This document shows, in pieces, positions 20,039 to 28,788 of a stretch of 64,000 nt of DNA. The stretch comes from Glo-17 sp964549735 (GTDB lineage Bacteria > Krumholzibacteriota > Krumholzibacteriia > LZORAL124-64-63), in contig CAZJWO010000003.1 of NCBI GenBank assembly GCA_964549735.1, positions 1 to 64,000 of the forward strand, read 5' to 3'. The number at the start of each line of letters is the position of its first letter. Positions within the stretch are counted from its first letter, which is position 1. The notes under the pieces are model-generated. The model saw only the letters and a program-made list of their open reading frames with translations. It ran no database searches and was not told the DNA's origin. The translations under genes were made by a program, and so were the position numbers.

Positions 20039-21752
20039 ACTGAGGCCGTACCAGCAAGCGTCGGTGGACGCGATCTACCGTCACCTCAGAGAACGGGACG
20101 ACAACCCGTGCGTGGTGATCCCCACCGGCGGCGGCAAGACACCCGTCATGGCCACGGTCTGCCGCGACGCGGTGGGCCGGTGGGGCGGCCGGGTCCTGAT
20201 CCTGGCTCACGTGAAGGAGTTGCTGGAGCAGGCGCTGGAGAAGATCCAGATCGTGGCGCCCGAGATGTGGATGAAGACCGGGCTCTACTCGGCCGGGCTG
20301 AAGAGCCGCGACACAGAGCACCCGATCATCATCGCCGGCATCCAGTCGGTGTACAGGCGGGCCTGCGAACTCGACGCATTCGACCTGGTGATCATCGACG
20401 AGGCCCACATGATCCCGCCCGATGGCGATGGGATGTACCGGACCTTCCTCGACGACGCCAGGAAGGTGAACCCGAATCTGCGGGTGATCGGCCTGACCGC
20501 GACGCCGTTCCGGATGAAGAGCGGGATGATCTGCGAGCCCGGCAACGTCCTGAACGAGGTCTGCTACGAGATCGGCGTGAAGGAACTGATCGTCCAGGGC
20601 TACCTCTGCCCGTTGGTGACCAAGGGGGCGGCCCAACCGTTGGACACCTCGAGCCTGCACGTGCGCGCGGGCGAGTTCATCGCCAGTGAGGCCGAGGAGT
20701 TGATGGACACCGACGAACTCGTGGAGTCGGCCTGTCGGGAGATCGTCGAGCAGGCGCAGGCGCGCCGGTCGGTGCTCGTGTTCACCACCGGTATCCGGCA
20801 CGCGGAGCACGTCGCCGCGGTGCTGGGCCGGATGGCGAGCGAGCCCGTGGCCACGGTGTTCGGCGAGACGGCGAGCGAGGAGCGCGACCGGGTCCTGGCT
20901 CAGTTCAAAGAGGGTCGGATCAAGTACCTGGTCAATGTCAACGTGCTCACCACTGGGTTCGACGCCCCGAACATCGACTGCGTGGCCATGATGCGGCCGA
21001 CGCTGTCCCCGGGCCTCTACTACCAGATGGTCGGGCGGGGCTTCCGTCTGTGCGAGGGGAAGGAGAACTGCCTGGTTCTGGACTTCGGCGGCAACGTGCT
21101 GCGGCACGGGCCGGTCGACGCCATCCGGGTCCGGGAGGTCCACCACCGTGCGGGCGGCGAGGCGCCGGCCAAGCAGTGCCCCGTGTGCAGGAGCCTGATC
21201 GCCACCGGCTATACTGTCTGCCCTGACTGCGGCTACGAGTTCCCACCGCCGGAACGGCAACAGCACGACGCCACAGCATCCACCGAGGGCATCCTGTCGG
21301 GCGAGGTCGCGACGTCGGTCCACGAGGTCCGCGAGGTCTTCTACAGTGTCCACACGAAGAAGGGCGCGCCGGAGGATGCGCCCAAGACGCTGCGGGTCGA
21401 GTACGAGGTGGGGTTCCACCAGTACTACAGCGAGTGGATCTGCTTCGAGCACGGCGGCTGGGCCCGCCACAAGGCCGAGTCGTGGTGGCGGAAGCGGTCG
21501 AACGCTCCGGTGCCGCTGACGGCGGCCGAGGCCGCGGCCCTGGCCCAGGACGGAGCCCTCTGCGAGACCGGCACCATCACCGTGCGGACGGTGGTCGGGG
21601 AGCAGTTCCCGCAGATCGTGGGCTACGAGCTGGGCGACCGGCCGCCATGGCGGGAGCCCGGGATGGATGATGTCCTCGAGCCGGTGGGCGCGATGGTCGA
21701 GGGCGGCGTGCGGGTGTACGACCCGCACGATGACGACGATCTACCCTTCTGA
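20031..21752 (+). CDS. SF2 DEAD/DEAH-box helicase
   Basis: This 573-residue protein has a Walker A motif IPTGGGKTPVM near residue 30, DEAH box VIIDEAHMIP near residue 120, a TATPFR motif III, and a C-terminal helicase domain with QMVGRGFRL (motif VI). A C4 zinc ribbon (CPVCRSL...CPDCGYEF) follows around residues 380-400, then a tail domain that ends DDDDLPF. It fits phage helicases related to the SSL2/RadD type used in replication restart or recombination. It begins inside rusA. Confidence 0.92.
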   Translation: MLELRPYQQASVDAIYRHLRERDDNPCVVIPTGGGKTPVMATVCRDAVGRWGGRVLILAHVKELLEQALEKIQIVAPEMWMKTGLYSAGLKSRDTEHPIIIAGIQSVYRRACELDAFDLVIIDEAHMIPPDGDGMYRTFLDDARKVNPNLRVIGLTATPFRMKSGMICEPGNVLNEVCYEIGVKELIVQGYLCPLVTKGAAQPLDTSSLHVRAGEFIASEAEELMDTDELVESACREIVEQAQARRSVLVFTTGIRHAEHVAAVLGRMASEPVATVFGETASEERDRVLAQFKEGRIKYLVNVNVLTTGFDAPNIDCVAMMRPTLSPGLYYQMVGRGFRLCEGKENCLVLDFGGNVLRHGPVDAIRVREVHHRAGGEAPAKQCPVCRSLIATGYTVCPDCGYEFPPPERQQHDATASTEGILSGEVATSVHEVREVFYSVHTKKGAPEDAPKTLRVEYEVGFHQYYSEWICFEHGGWARHKAESWWRKRSNAPVPLTAAEAAALAQDGALCETGTITVRTVVGEQFPQIVGYELGDRPPWREPGMDDVLEPVGAMVEGGVRVYDPHDDDDLPF

Positions 21753-21769
21753 CGGTGAATCGGGTGTGT

Positions 21770-23908
21770 ATGGGCGATCCCAAGACGACAATGCTGCAGG
21801 CCGCGTTGAGGTATGCGGAGCTCGGATACCCGGTCTTTCCGTGCGTTTCGGGCGGGAAGGCCCCCGCGACGGCCCATGGCTTCCTGGACGCCACGACGGA
21901 CGCCGGGCAGATTGAAGCCTGGTGGACGGCGCGGCCGGACTCGAACATCGGCATGCCGACCGCAGGCCTTCTGGTCGTTGACGTCGACGGGGCCGAGAAC
22001 CCCTGGCCAGGCGGTGACCGGGAGGGAATGACCAACTGCCCGGTGTCGCTGACTCCTCGCGGCGGTCGGCACCACGTCTTCCGGCAGCCACCGGGCAAAG
22101 CATGGAGCAGTACGGCGAGTCGGCTCGCGCCGAAGGTCGACACCCGGGCCAACGGCGGCTACATCGTCCTGCCGCCCTCGGCGGTGGGCGGGAAACCGTA
22201 CAAATGGGCCGGGGGATTCGAGACCGCCCCGGCCGACCTGCCCGAACCCCCCGCGTGGCTCGTGGCGCAGGTTGAGGGAGGGACGGACCTCTTTGAACAG
22301 GCGACGGGCGTGGCCACAGTGGGCGGGCCAGTCGCGCCCCAGGACGCGCCCGTGGCGCCCCAGTGCGCGCCGGCGGCCACCGGTGGCAATGTGATACCAG
22401 CCGGGCACAGGAACGCCACGTTGGCGCGCCTGGGCGGGGCCATGCGCCGGGTTGGGATGAGCCAGGCGGAGATCCTGGCTGCCCTGGCCCGGGCCAACGA
22501 GGACCGCTGCAACCCACCGCTCAAGGACCGCGAAGTCGAGCGGATCGCGGCGAGCATCGCCCGGTACGAGCCCGATCAGGTGGCCGTCGCGGTGGCGGAG
22601 AACCACTGGGGGCAGGACAACGACGAAGCTCCGGAAGACGAAGTGCCCCAGGATGTCCAGGACCCGGGGCCGATGCCGGACGAGCTGTTCAGGATCCCCG
22701 GTTTCGTGTCCGAGGTCATGGACCACTGCCTGGACACGGCCCCGTATCCGAACCTGGTGATGAGCTTCGCCGGGGCTCTGGCACTGCAGGCGACGCTTGC
22801 CGGCCGGAAGGTCCGCGACCCCGGGAACAACCGGACGAACCTCTATCTGTTGGGTCTGGCGCACTCGGCAGCCGGCAAGGACAGGCCTCGGAAGCTCAAC
22901 ACCGAGATCCTGCACGCGGTCGGGCTGTCGCACCAACTCGGAGGACGGTTCGCTTCGGGTGAGGGCATCCAGGATGCCCTCTTCAGCGAGCCTTGCATGC
23001 TGTTCCAGACCGACGAGATCGACGGCATGCTGCAGTCGATCAACAAGGCCCGCGATGCCCGCCACGAGAACATCATGGGCGCGATGCTGACGATCTATTC
23101 GTCGGCCGACTCAGTGTTTCCCATGCGCCGCAAGGCCGGCCGGGATGCCCCTGGGGCCATCGACCAGCCGTGCCTCGTGGTGTTCGGGACCGCCATCCCG
23201 AAGCACTACTACGAGGCACTTTCCGACCGAATGCTGACCAATGGGTTCTTCGCCCGCATGATCATCCTCGACTGCGGAGGGCGATCGCCAGGGCAGGAGC
23301 CGAAGCTCAAGCCCTTGCCGGATCGGGTTCTCGAGACTGCGCAGTGGTGGGCGGACTTTCAGCCCGGGACAGGCAACCTCGAGAACTGGCACCCGGAACC
23401 ACGAGTCATCCAACACACGGACGAGGCGAAGGAGATCCTGGTCGAGATGCGCCTCGAGGCGGAGGCCGAGTACGCGCGGGCCGAGACTGTGGAGGACGAG
23501 GCCGGTACGACGGTCTGGGGGCGAGTCAGCGAGCACGCGAGAAAGCTCGCCCTTCTCTACGCGATCAGCGAGAACCACATCGAGCCGAAGATCGGCGCTG
23601 AGGCTGTCGAGTGGGCACGGCGATTCGTCACGCACCAGGCCCGGCGCATGCTTTTCATGGCCCAGTCCCACGTAGCGGAGAACCCGTTCCAGGGGGAGTG
23701 CTTGAAGTTCCTCAAGAAGCTCGGCGGAGCACCCGGCGGAGAGCTCGCCCACAGCGTTCTCTTGAAGCGGATGAAGGTCGACGCCAAGACCTTCCAGGGG
23801 CTCGTGACTACTCTCGAACAGCGCGGAGATATCATCACCAGGACCTCCTGCGCGCGCGGCACCACGGCGCGCTTCTACCGGTTGGTGAGCCGCCGTCCCG
23901 AGCGGTGA
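21770..23908 (+). CDS. Phage primase-polymerase with DUF3987-like region
   Basis: About 712 residues. The N terminus is a bifunctional primase/polymerase (Prim-Pol) domain: ALRYAELGYPVFPCVSGGKAPATAHG, VVDVDG with the metal-binding acids, and GGRHHVF. A basic linker with a primase C-terminal helical segment follows (ILAALARANEDRCNPPL). The C-terminal half has DUF3987-like ATPase features (LLGLAHSAAGKDRPRK, MLFQTDEIDGML). It would prime phage DNA synthesis and possibly unwind DNA. I chose ATG 21770; GTG 21755 is also possible, and neither has a clear ribosome binding site. It is the last gene of the early operon. Confidence 0.85.
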   Translation: MGDPKTTMLQAALRYAELGYPVFPCVSGGKAPATAHGFLDATTDAGQIEAWWTARPDSNIGMPTAGLLVVDVDGAENPWPGGDREGMTNCPVSLTPRGGRHHVFRQPPGKAWSSTASRLAPKVDTRANGGYIVLPPSAVGGKPYKWAGGFETAPADLPEPPAWLVAQVEGGTDLFEQATGVATVGGPVAPQDAPVAPQCAPAATGGNVIPAGHRNATLARLGGAMRRVGMSQAEILAALARANEDRCNPPLKDREVERIAASIARYEPDQVAVAVAENHWGQDNDEAPEDEVPQDVQDPGPMPDELFRIPGFVSEVMDHCLDTAPYPNLVMSFAGALALQATLAGRKVRDPGNNRTNLYLLGLAHSAAGKDRPRKLNTEILHAVGLSHQLGGRFASGEGIQDALFSEPCMLFQTDEIDGMLQSINKARDARHENIMGAMLTIYSSADSVFPMRRKAGRDAPGAIDQPCLVVFGTAIPKHYYEALSDRMLTNGFFARMIILDCGGRSPGQEPKLKPLPDRVLETAQWWADFQPGTGNLENWHPEPRVIQHTDEAKEILVEMRLEAEAEYARAETVEDEAGTTVWGRVSEHARKLALLYAISENHIEPKIGAEAVEWARRFVTHQARRMLFMAQSHVAENPFQGECLKFLKKLGGAPGGELAHSVLLKRMKVDAKTFQGLVTTLEQRGDIITRTSCARGTTARFYRLVSRRPER

Positions 23909-23980
23909 AGAACCCCCGAAGGTGAATCACGTCCTGGCTCAGACGCCACAAACCGTTTTCATGCAACCCGTTACAGGTCG

Positions 23981-24158
23981 TTTCACCGTTTCACCCCATC
24001 TCGCAGGGGGTGAAAGAGGGTGAAGCGAGAATGCTGTAACTTATTATATACAAACACACTCTCTCTCCTTTTCCCCTTTCACCCACCCCCGCGCATATTC
24101 CTCTCCGTCTCCGCGCGCGTATATGAGACCCCGGGGGTGAAAGGTGAAAAAGGTGAAA
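23981..24158. repeat. Cluster of GGTGAAA repeats downstream of primase (possible origin)
   Basis: TTTCACC occurs at 23981, 23989 and 24077, and GGTGAAA at 24009, 24136, 24143 and 24152, with a GGTGAAG variant at 24019. Between them is an AT-rich stretch (TTATTATATA near 24041). Some copies are spaced 7-9 bases apart. Repeats of one heptamer in both orientations around an AT-rich core next to a primase gene resemble a replication origin. No coding gene fits this 260-base gap. Confidence 0.5.
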
Positions 24159-24172
24159 CGGCGGAATCCGGG

Positions 24173-24808
24173 TTAGGGATGCTCACTGCCCGATGCGGAC
24201 AGAATGCTGTAACCGGCTTTGTTGACGGCGGCCTCGATGGTGTCGGGGTCGACGACGGCATTACCGCCGACACTGACCACGGCCGATCTGTCCTCGTAGG
24301 ACACTTTCGCGCCGATCACTCCGGGAACATCGGCCAGGGCCTTCGTGAGGATGCCTGCGCATCCTTCACACGTCATCCCGCCGATCGCCAGATGGAGGGT
24401 TCGGACTTCGCCGGTCACCGGTTGGCCGAGCTCCGATGATGCTCCCCCGACGACAAGCCCGACATAGCTGGGGAAGAATGCAAACGCCACGACGAATACG
24501 GTTGCGATCCAAAGCATGATGCGATTGAAACGCTGAAGGCGGGGCCGGGGTGTGGCGCACATCGAGCCAGGAGCACATCGCTCCTTGCGGAAGTAGTTGA
24601 AGTAGAAACCGGTCGCCAGCAAGAAGGTCGCCATGGCTAGGAAGACCAGGCGGTACTTCTCGAAGAACGAGGCGACTCCGACCGCCGAGGCCCCGAAGGC
24701 GATCAGGGCGAGCGGCAGCCAGCAGCAGGCCGATGATGCGATGGCCGAGACCACGGAGCCCACCGTGGCGAAAACGCCCAAGCGCTGGGATGTCCCGGAG
24801 GCGTTCAT
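24173..24808 (-). CDS. merTP: MerTP-type mercuric transport fusion protein
   Basis: The 211-residue membrane protein joins a MerT-like part (ASSACCWLPLALIAFGASAVG with vicinal cysteines in the first helix, then helices near 45-62 and 88-110) to a MerP-like HMA domain (IGGMTCEGCAGILTKALADVPGV). MerT-P fusions carry Hg(II) from the periplasm into the cytoplasm. Cysteines RCAPGSMC on the loop are as expected for MerT. It is the last gene of the operon, coupled by ATGA to the preceding gene. There is no merA in the window, so the fate of imported metal is unknown. Confidence 0.88.
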   Translation of the reverse strand: MNASGTSQRLGVFATVGSVVSAIASSACCWLPLALIAFGASAVGVASFFEKYRLVFLAMATFLLATGFYFNYFRKERCAPGSMCATPRPRLQRFNRIMLWIATVFVVAFAFFPSYVGLVVGGASSELGQPVTGEVRTLHLAIGGMTCEGCAGILTKALADVPGVIGAKVSYEDRSAVVSVGGNAVVDPDTIEAAVNKAGYSILSASGSEHP

Positions 24809-25110
24809 GCGGTTGCCTGTTCCCGGATGGCATCCTCGATCATCTGCCGTGGGGGCGTGCCGGAACTCCCGTACATCCGGCAGCCGTAGGCATAATCGGT
24901 ACGCGACCGAACTGCAGGATCGGCATCGATGCCGTTGATCTGCACCGACGGCGAGCCGAAGAAGCGGTGCCGGTGCGCCTGCTCGGGGTCGTTCACTTCG
25001 ACGGTGGTGACGGCTGCGTCGACGCCCAGTTCCGACACCACCTGCTCCACGATCTCCATCGTGGGGAGAAAATTCGGGCATCCTTCGAAATAGAGCACTT
25101 CGATCTTCAT
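24805..25110 (-). CDS. Thioredoxin-like (glutaredoxin-fold) protein of mer operon
   Basis: The 101-residue protein begins MKIEVLYFEGCPNFLPTMEIVEQVVSE. The CPN replaces the usual CxxC, so only one cysteine is present at the redox position, with FFGSPSVQINGID typical of the cis-Pro loop. It has a GGAGGAGAG site. Such proteins accompany mercury resistance genes and may pass thiol-bound metal or act in reduction. Overlaps on both sides (ATGA with merR and merTP) show strong translational coupling. Confidence 0.75.
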   Translation of the reverse strand: MKIEVLYFEGCPNFLPTMEIVEQVVSELGVDAAVTTVEVNDPEQAHRHRFFGSPSVQINGIDADPAVRSRTDYAYGCRMYGSSGTPPRQMIEDAIREQATA

Positions 25111-25514
25111 GTTCTCTCCTCCTCGAGAGCTTCCAGAATTGGACATTCACTGGCGGGCCCGGAGCCGTGGCAAGAGGCGGCAAGCATCGCGAGAGCGCGT
25201 TTCATGCGCTTGAGTTCGCGGATCCGCTCCTCGATGCCGGCGATCTTCGTTTCCGCTCGGGCTTTGACATCGGCGCAAGTCGTATTGGTGTCCACCCGCA
25301 GCGCGAGCAGATCCGCGATCTCGTTCAGGGTGAACCCCAGATCCTTCGCGCGCCGGATGAACATGACCCTGGCTACGGTATCGGCCGGGTACTCCCGATA
25401 GCCGGAACTGTTGCGCGGCGGTTCCTTGAGCAGCCCCGAGCGTTCGTAGAAACGGATGGTTTCGACGCCGACTCCGGCTTGTTTCGCGACCTGGCCAATG
25501 GTGAACACGCTCAC
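25107..25514 (-). CDS. merR: MerR-family metal-responsive regulator
   Basis: The 135-residue regulator has an N-terminal HTH (FTIGQVAKQAGVGVETIRFYERSGLL), a long dimerisation helix and the three-cysteine pattern of Hg-sensing MerR: a cysteine in TTCADVKARAE and a C-x8-C pair in CHGSGPASECPI. I start at GTG 25514 because GAGGAG lies 7 bases upstream; the frame opens at TTG 25538, within the promoter. Being the first gene of its own operon, it would autoregulate. The cysteine spacing argues for mercury rather than copper or zinc. Confidence 0.9.
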   Translation of the reverse strand: MSVFTIGQVAKQAGVGVETIRFYERSGLLKEPPRNSSGYREYPADTVARVMFIRRAKDLGFTLNEIADLLALRVDTNTTCADVKARAETKIAGIEERIRELKRMKRALAMLAASCHGSGPASECPILEALEEERT

Positions 25515-25536
25515 GGTAATCTCCTCGTCAATGGAC

Positions 25537-25568
25537 AAGATACACCCTGTACCATACTACAGGGTCAA
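25537..25568 (-). promoter_or_regulatory. MerR-type promoter/operator of mer operon
   Basis: On the minus strand, TTGACC (25568-25563) and TATCTT (25542-25537) are separated by 20 bases, the over-long spacer of MerR-family promoters. The spacer holds a perfect 7-bp inverted repeat, CCCTGTA and TACAGGG, separated by 6 bases (25545-25564). Transcription would begin just ahead of merR, at about 25530. Confidence 0.8.
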
Positions 25569-25710
25569 GGGGCAAACAGGAGAAAATCGCAACTATATCA
25601 ATTGGGGGCGGTCAGTCTTGGAAGTGGGTGGGGGGGATATATCCGTTCCTGAAGCCGACAGACCCCTCGCATCGCCGAGAGGTCGTCGGTTCATAGCGGG
25701 TTCCAGCGAG

Positions 25711-25965
25711 CTAGGCTTCGGTCTGGACCTCCTTCATGATCGCCCGCACCGCCGCATCGTCCTTCCGCGCAGCGGCCACCAGAAGACTGCGAGCGAACTT
25801 CGAGGCCTTCCCCGGTCCGGCCGCCTTGTGGATGTCGTTCCGCTCCTCCTCGGTCAGCCGGAAGGCGAACACGCAGAGTTCCTCGCGCGGGGCCTTGGCT
25901 TTGGAGGCGGGTTTCTCGGCCGCAGGCTTGCGGGCCCGCGTGGTCTTCTTGGTCGTCTTGGCCAT
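25711..25965 (-). CDS. Small basic phage protein
   Basis: The 84-residue protein has a lysine/alanine-rich N-terminal arm (KTTKKTTRARKPAAEKPASKAKAP) resembling a nucleic-acid-binding tail, followed by a helical domain FRLTEEERNDIHKAAGPGKASKFARSLLVAAA that looks like a short ribbon- or HTH-type DNA-binding fold. It is the last gene of the phage late block, directly upstream of the mer operon in plus coordinates. No family named. Confidence 0.55.
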   Translation of the reverse strand: MAKTTKKTTRARKPAAEKPASKAKAPREELCVFAFRLTEEERNDIHKAAGPGKASKFARSLLVAAARKDDAAVRAIMKEVQTEA

Positions 25966-25968
25966 CGG

Positions 25969-26220
25969 TCAGTTCCTTTCGCTCGGGTCCAGACGCGCGA
26001 TCCGGCTGGGCTCCTTGCCGCAGCCTTCGCACGCCACTCGCCCGCCCTGGCGGTCGATCTCCGCCATGTCAGCGGGCGTGATCTCTTCCCACCGTTCCCA
26101 GATCCAGGTGTCGGACCCGGGATAGGGGATGTGGCAGCAGGCGCAGACGATGCTGCCCCGCTCGTTCCAGAACACCTGGTGGGCCTTCAGGCCGAATCGC
26201 GGGGTCGCGTTCTTCGCCAT
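25969..26220 (-). CDS. Small cysteine-containing phage protein
   Basis: The 83-residue product contains two possible zinc pairs, CACCH near residue 26 and CEGCG near residue 64, separated by a WIWERWEEITPADMAEID helix. This could form a small zinc finger of HNH-like or treble-clef type, but the catalytic histidines of HNH are not evident. It lies between two other small late genes, with one or three bases of spacing. Confidence 0.55.
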   Translation of the reverse strand: MAKNATPRFGLKAHQVFWNERGSIVCACCHIPYPGSDTWIWERWEEITPADMAEIDRQGGRVACEGCGKEPSRIARLDPSERN

Positions 26221-26221
26221 G

Positions 26222-26548
26222 TCAGTCCACCTCCCGCGGGATATCCGCCGCGAACACCAGCGTCCCGTCAGCGCCGTAGATCTCGACGCGGTCGATCCTG
26301 GTGTCGGGGTTCTCGCGGCCGGCGCGCAGGATGGCCTGGCTGGCCCGCATGGCGGTCAACCGCCCGTAGGCTTCGAGGCGTGCCTCCTGCCGGTCGGTGA
26401 ACAGGGTCGGGTTCTCGTCGATCTGGAGTCCGCCCCGGAACTGCAACTCGAGGTCGCGGAGCGAGGCCTCGAACACGAGATCCTCGAGCGTGCTGTTCGG
26501 CTTCGGGTCGACTACGACCCAGAACTTGTCGTCAGGTCCGTAGCGCAT
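26222..26548 (-). CDS. Small phage protein, function unknown
   Basis: The 108-residue protein reads KFWVVVDPKPNSTLEDLVFEASLRDLELQFRGGLQI and ends in VEIYGADGTLVFAADIPREVD. It has no cysteine and no membrane segment. The C-terminal strand pair suggests a small beta-rich fold. Its start overlaps the preceding gene by 17 bases. I do not recognise a family. Confidence 0.5.
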   Translation of the reverse strand: MRYGPDDKFWVVVDPKPNSTLEDLVFEASLRDLELQFRGGLQIDENPTLFTDRQEARLEAYGRLTAMRASQAILRAGRENPDTRIDRVEIYGADGTLVFAADIPREVD

Positions 26549-26744
26549 CGTCGCTGCCTCCTTCGTTCGTCATCTGGGCGACCGTGCGGTCGCCTTCTTC
26601 GCGATCGGCGACGGGGATGAGCATCCCCTGGCCGACGACGTACCATCCGTCGCGCCGGTGAATGACCCGCAGGTCGCCGCTGAGGTCGAATTCCATCCCG
26701 TCGCTGAAGCGCAGCCTGGCGGGGCGGTCATGATTGGATGCCAT
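26532..26744 (-). CDS. Small phage protein, function unknown
   Basis: The 70-residue product starts at ATG with GAAAGGAG 7 bases upstream. The sequence RLRFSDGMEFDLSGDLRVIHRRDGWYVVGQGMLIPVADRE suggests a compact five-strand barrel (SH3 or OB-like). It is separated from terminase by about 190 bases with no gene. Function unknown. Confidence 0.5.
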   Translation of the reverse strand: MASNHDRPARLRFSDGMEFDLSGDLRVIHRRDGWYVVGQGMLIPVADREEGDRTVAQMTNEGGSDDALRT

Positions 26745-26937
26745 GATTTGCTCCTTTCGGGACGCCGGGCCCCGTGCCCGCCGCATTGACAGTGACGAGC
26801 TTTCTGGGCCGAATGGGAAGGCAAATCGACCCGGTAAATGCATTATTTCCAGTGATTTAAGTGCTCGCGAGGATCGGCGGATCGGGGCCGGATTCTGGCG
26901 CTTCACGGGGCCTCGCCCAGGCCGGGATTGGCCCCCG

Positions 26938-28788
26938 TTACCCCCGCCAGCCATCGATCCACCCCCGGGGGCGTCGCACAGGCATCGACGGCTCGGACTC
27001 GGCCGCCGCCTGGACCTCTCGCTGGTGGGCCAGGGCCGCCGCTCGCTCGGGCAGAGACTTCACGAACGCGGGGCCGAGGATATAGAGGGCCGCCAGGCAA
27101 TAGACCTCGAGGTCGAGGGCCTCGTTGCGGTCGCGGGTCTTGATCCACTCACGGACCGTGCCACGGTTCTTCACCCACTTGCGGATGGCCTTCTCCGCGG
27201 TCAGCTGGGCGATGTACTCTTCGTCAGTCCATTCGGGGAGGTGGCAGTAGCCGGGGCCCGGCGACCCGATGCGTAAACGCGAGTAGACGATCTCCTTGCC
27301 TGTGTCCACGCAGAGGGTGAACAGCTTCGCGCGGTACCGGTTGTGAGTAGATGGGCGACCGACCAGGGGCTTGCCTCGCTCGGAACCGCCGCGGACAGCG
27401 AACACGCGCCGGTCGATCCTGGCACGGCAGAACCGGTAGACCTGCTCGGAGTGGTGTCCGCCGCTGTCGACGGCGACGCAGGAGATCGGGACCTTCTGCC
27501 CGCTCTCGTGGGCGAACTCGGTTCGCAGGAAGCGGTCGAGGTCGAGCCAGACCTGGTCGCGCCCCGGATCACCGTGGAACTGGGAGAACGCGACGAGCCA
27601 GGACTCCTCCGACGCGCCGTATCCCTTTACAGCGCACTCGAGCCGGTCGCCCTGGACATCGACCGAGGCTACGAGCACGCCCACGCCGTTGGGTACCTCG
27701 GCTTCGTATCGCTCCGCCCGGGCCAGCAGGCTGTCCGGGTCGACGGTCTCTCCGCGCTCCTCCCAGGTCTCTCCGAGTACGCTGTTGACCCAGTTCTTCA
27801 GCTTGAGGGGGTTCTCCTTGGCCTCCCGGAACTCGGTGACGGTGGCCGACCACGGGAGCCAGCCCAACGGCGAGTAGAGGCTGGACAGATGAAACCCGAT
27901 CGTCTCGCCGGTGCCCTTGGCGGTGGGGCGCCACTGGCCGGATGCGAGCATCTGCGGCTTGAATCGTTCCTCGATCAGGACACCGCAGTTCACGCAGGCC
28001 AGAGCCGCGGTCTTGGGGTCATCGTCACGCCACCGGATGTTCTCCCACCGCATCCAGTCGAAGTTGCCGCATTCGGGGCAGGGGACGAAGTACCGCCGCT
28101 GATCCGAGGCCAGGAATTCCCGCTCGATCCGGGAGATGCCCTTGATCGTGGGTGTCGAGACCAGGAACACCTTGCGGCGCGAGTACAGTGGCCCAGTGGT
28201 GCGCTTCTCCGCCAGTGCGATCGGATCGCCCTGGCCGTCGACATCGCCCGGGTACTCGTCGATCTCGTCGCAGAAGAGCCAGCGGATCGGCATCGATTTG
28301 ACGCCGGTCGCGGAGTTGGAGCCCGTCAGGAACAGCACGCCGCCGGGGAATTCCTTGATCAGGAGGCTGTTGCCGCCGTCTCGGGACCGCGCCTCGCGGA
28401 CAAGCTCGTGCAGCACCGGCGTAGTGGCGATCATGGGATCGAGGCGCTGCCGACTGAACCGCCGGGCTTCGTCCACGGTGGGGCGCAGGACCAGGATCGG
28501 CCCAGGTGCGTGGTGCATCACGTAGCCGAGCCAGTTGTTGCCGGCCTCGGTGCCACCGAGCTGCGAGCCCTTCATGAAGACGACCCGGCGAGCCGGCGAC
28601 CGCGGACCCAGGGCGTCCATGATCTCGCGCAGGTAGGGCGTCGTGTCCGTGTGCCAGTGGACAGCAGCATGGCCCGAGCGGTTGCCTAGCACGCGGTGTT
28701 CGTCGGCCCATTCGCTGACCGTCAGCCGCGGCTCCGGCCGCCATCCCGCCCGATAGGCGGCTTCGTAGACGTCACGGCCGTTCTGCAT
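26938..28788 (-). CDS. Terminase large subunit (GpA type)
   Basis: The 616-residue packaging ATPase/nuclease matches lambda GpA-type terminases: adenine-binding region WADEHRVL near residue 27, P-loop-like VVFMKGSQLGGTEAGNNWLG, Walker B WLFCDEIDEYP, coupling motif VFLVSTPTI, and a zinc-finger-like CPECGNFDW...CVNCG. The nuclease domain has SVDVQGDRLECAVKG and VDSGGHHSEQVYRF. It cuts and pumps phage DNA into the prohead. It overlaps the small subunit gene by 17 bases. Confidence 0.95.
   Translation of the reverse strand: MQNGRDVYEAAYRAGWRPEPRLTVSEWADEHRVLGNRSGHAAVHWHTDTTPYLREIMDALGPRSPARRVVFMKGSQLGGTEAGNNWLGYVMHHAPGPILVLRPTVDEARRFSRQRLDPMIATTPVLHELVREARSRDGGNSLLIKEFPGGVLFLTGSNSATGVKSMPIRWLFCDEIDEYPGDVDGQGDPIALAEKRTTGPLYSRRKVFLVSTPTIKGISRIEREFLASDQRRYFVPCPECGNFDWMRWENIRWRDDDPKTAALACVNCGVLIEERFKPQMLASGQWRPTAKGTGETIGFHLSSLYSPLGWLPWSATVTEFREAKENPLKLKNWVNSVLGETWEERGETVDPDSLLARAERYEAEVPNGVGVLVASVDVQGDRLECAVKGYGASEESWLVAFSQFHGDPGRDQVWLDLDRFLRTEFAHESGQKVPISCVAVDSGGHHSEQVYRFCRARIDRRVFAVRGGSERGKPLVGRPSTHNRYRAKLFTLCVDTGKEIVYSRLRIGSPGPGYCHLPEWTDEEYIAQLTAEKAIRKWVKNRGTVREWIKTRDRNEALDLEVYCLAALYILGPAFVKSLPERAAALAHQREVQAAAESEPSMPVRRPRGWIDGWRG

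Noticed and set aside
19956..21728. A 590-codon minus-strand frame opposite the helicase.
   Set aside because: It is exactly antisense to conserved helicase motifs; the His/Leu/Val-rich composition is typical of a shadow frame.
23909..24172. CRISPR-like repeats downstream of the primase.
   Set aside because: Repeats are only 7 bases, occur in both orientations and have irregular spacing, so this is not a CRISPR array. No CRISPR array was seen elsewhere in the window.
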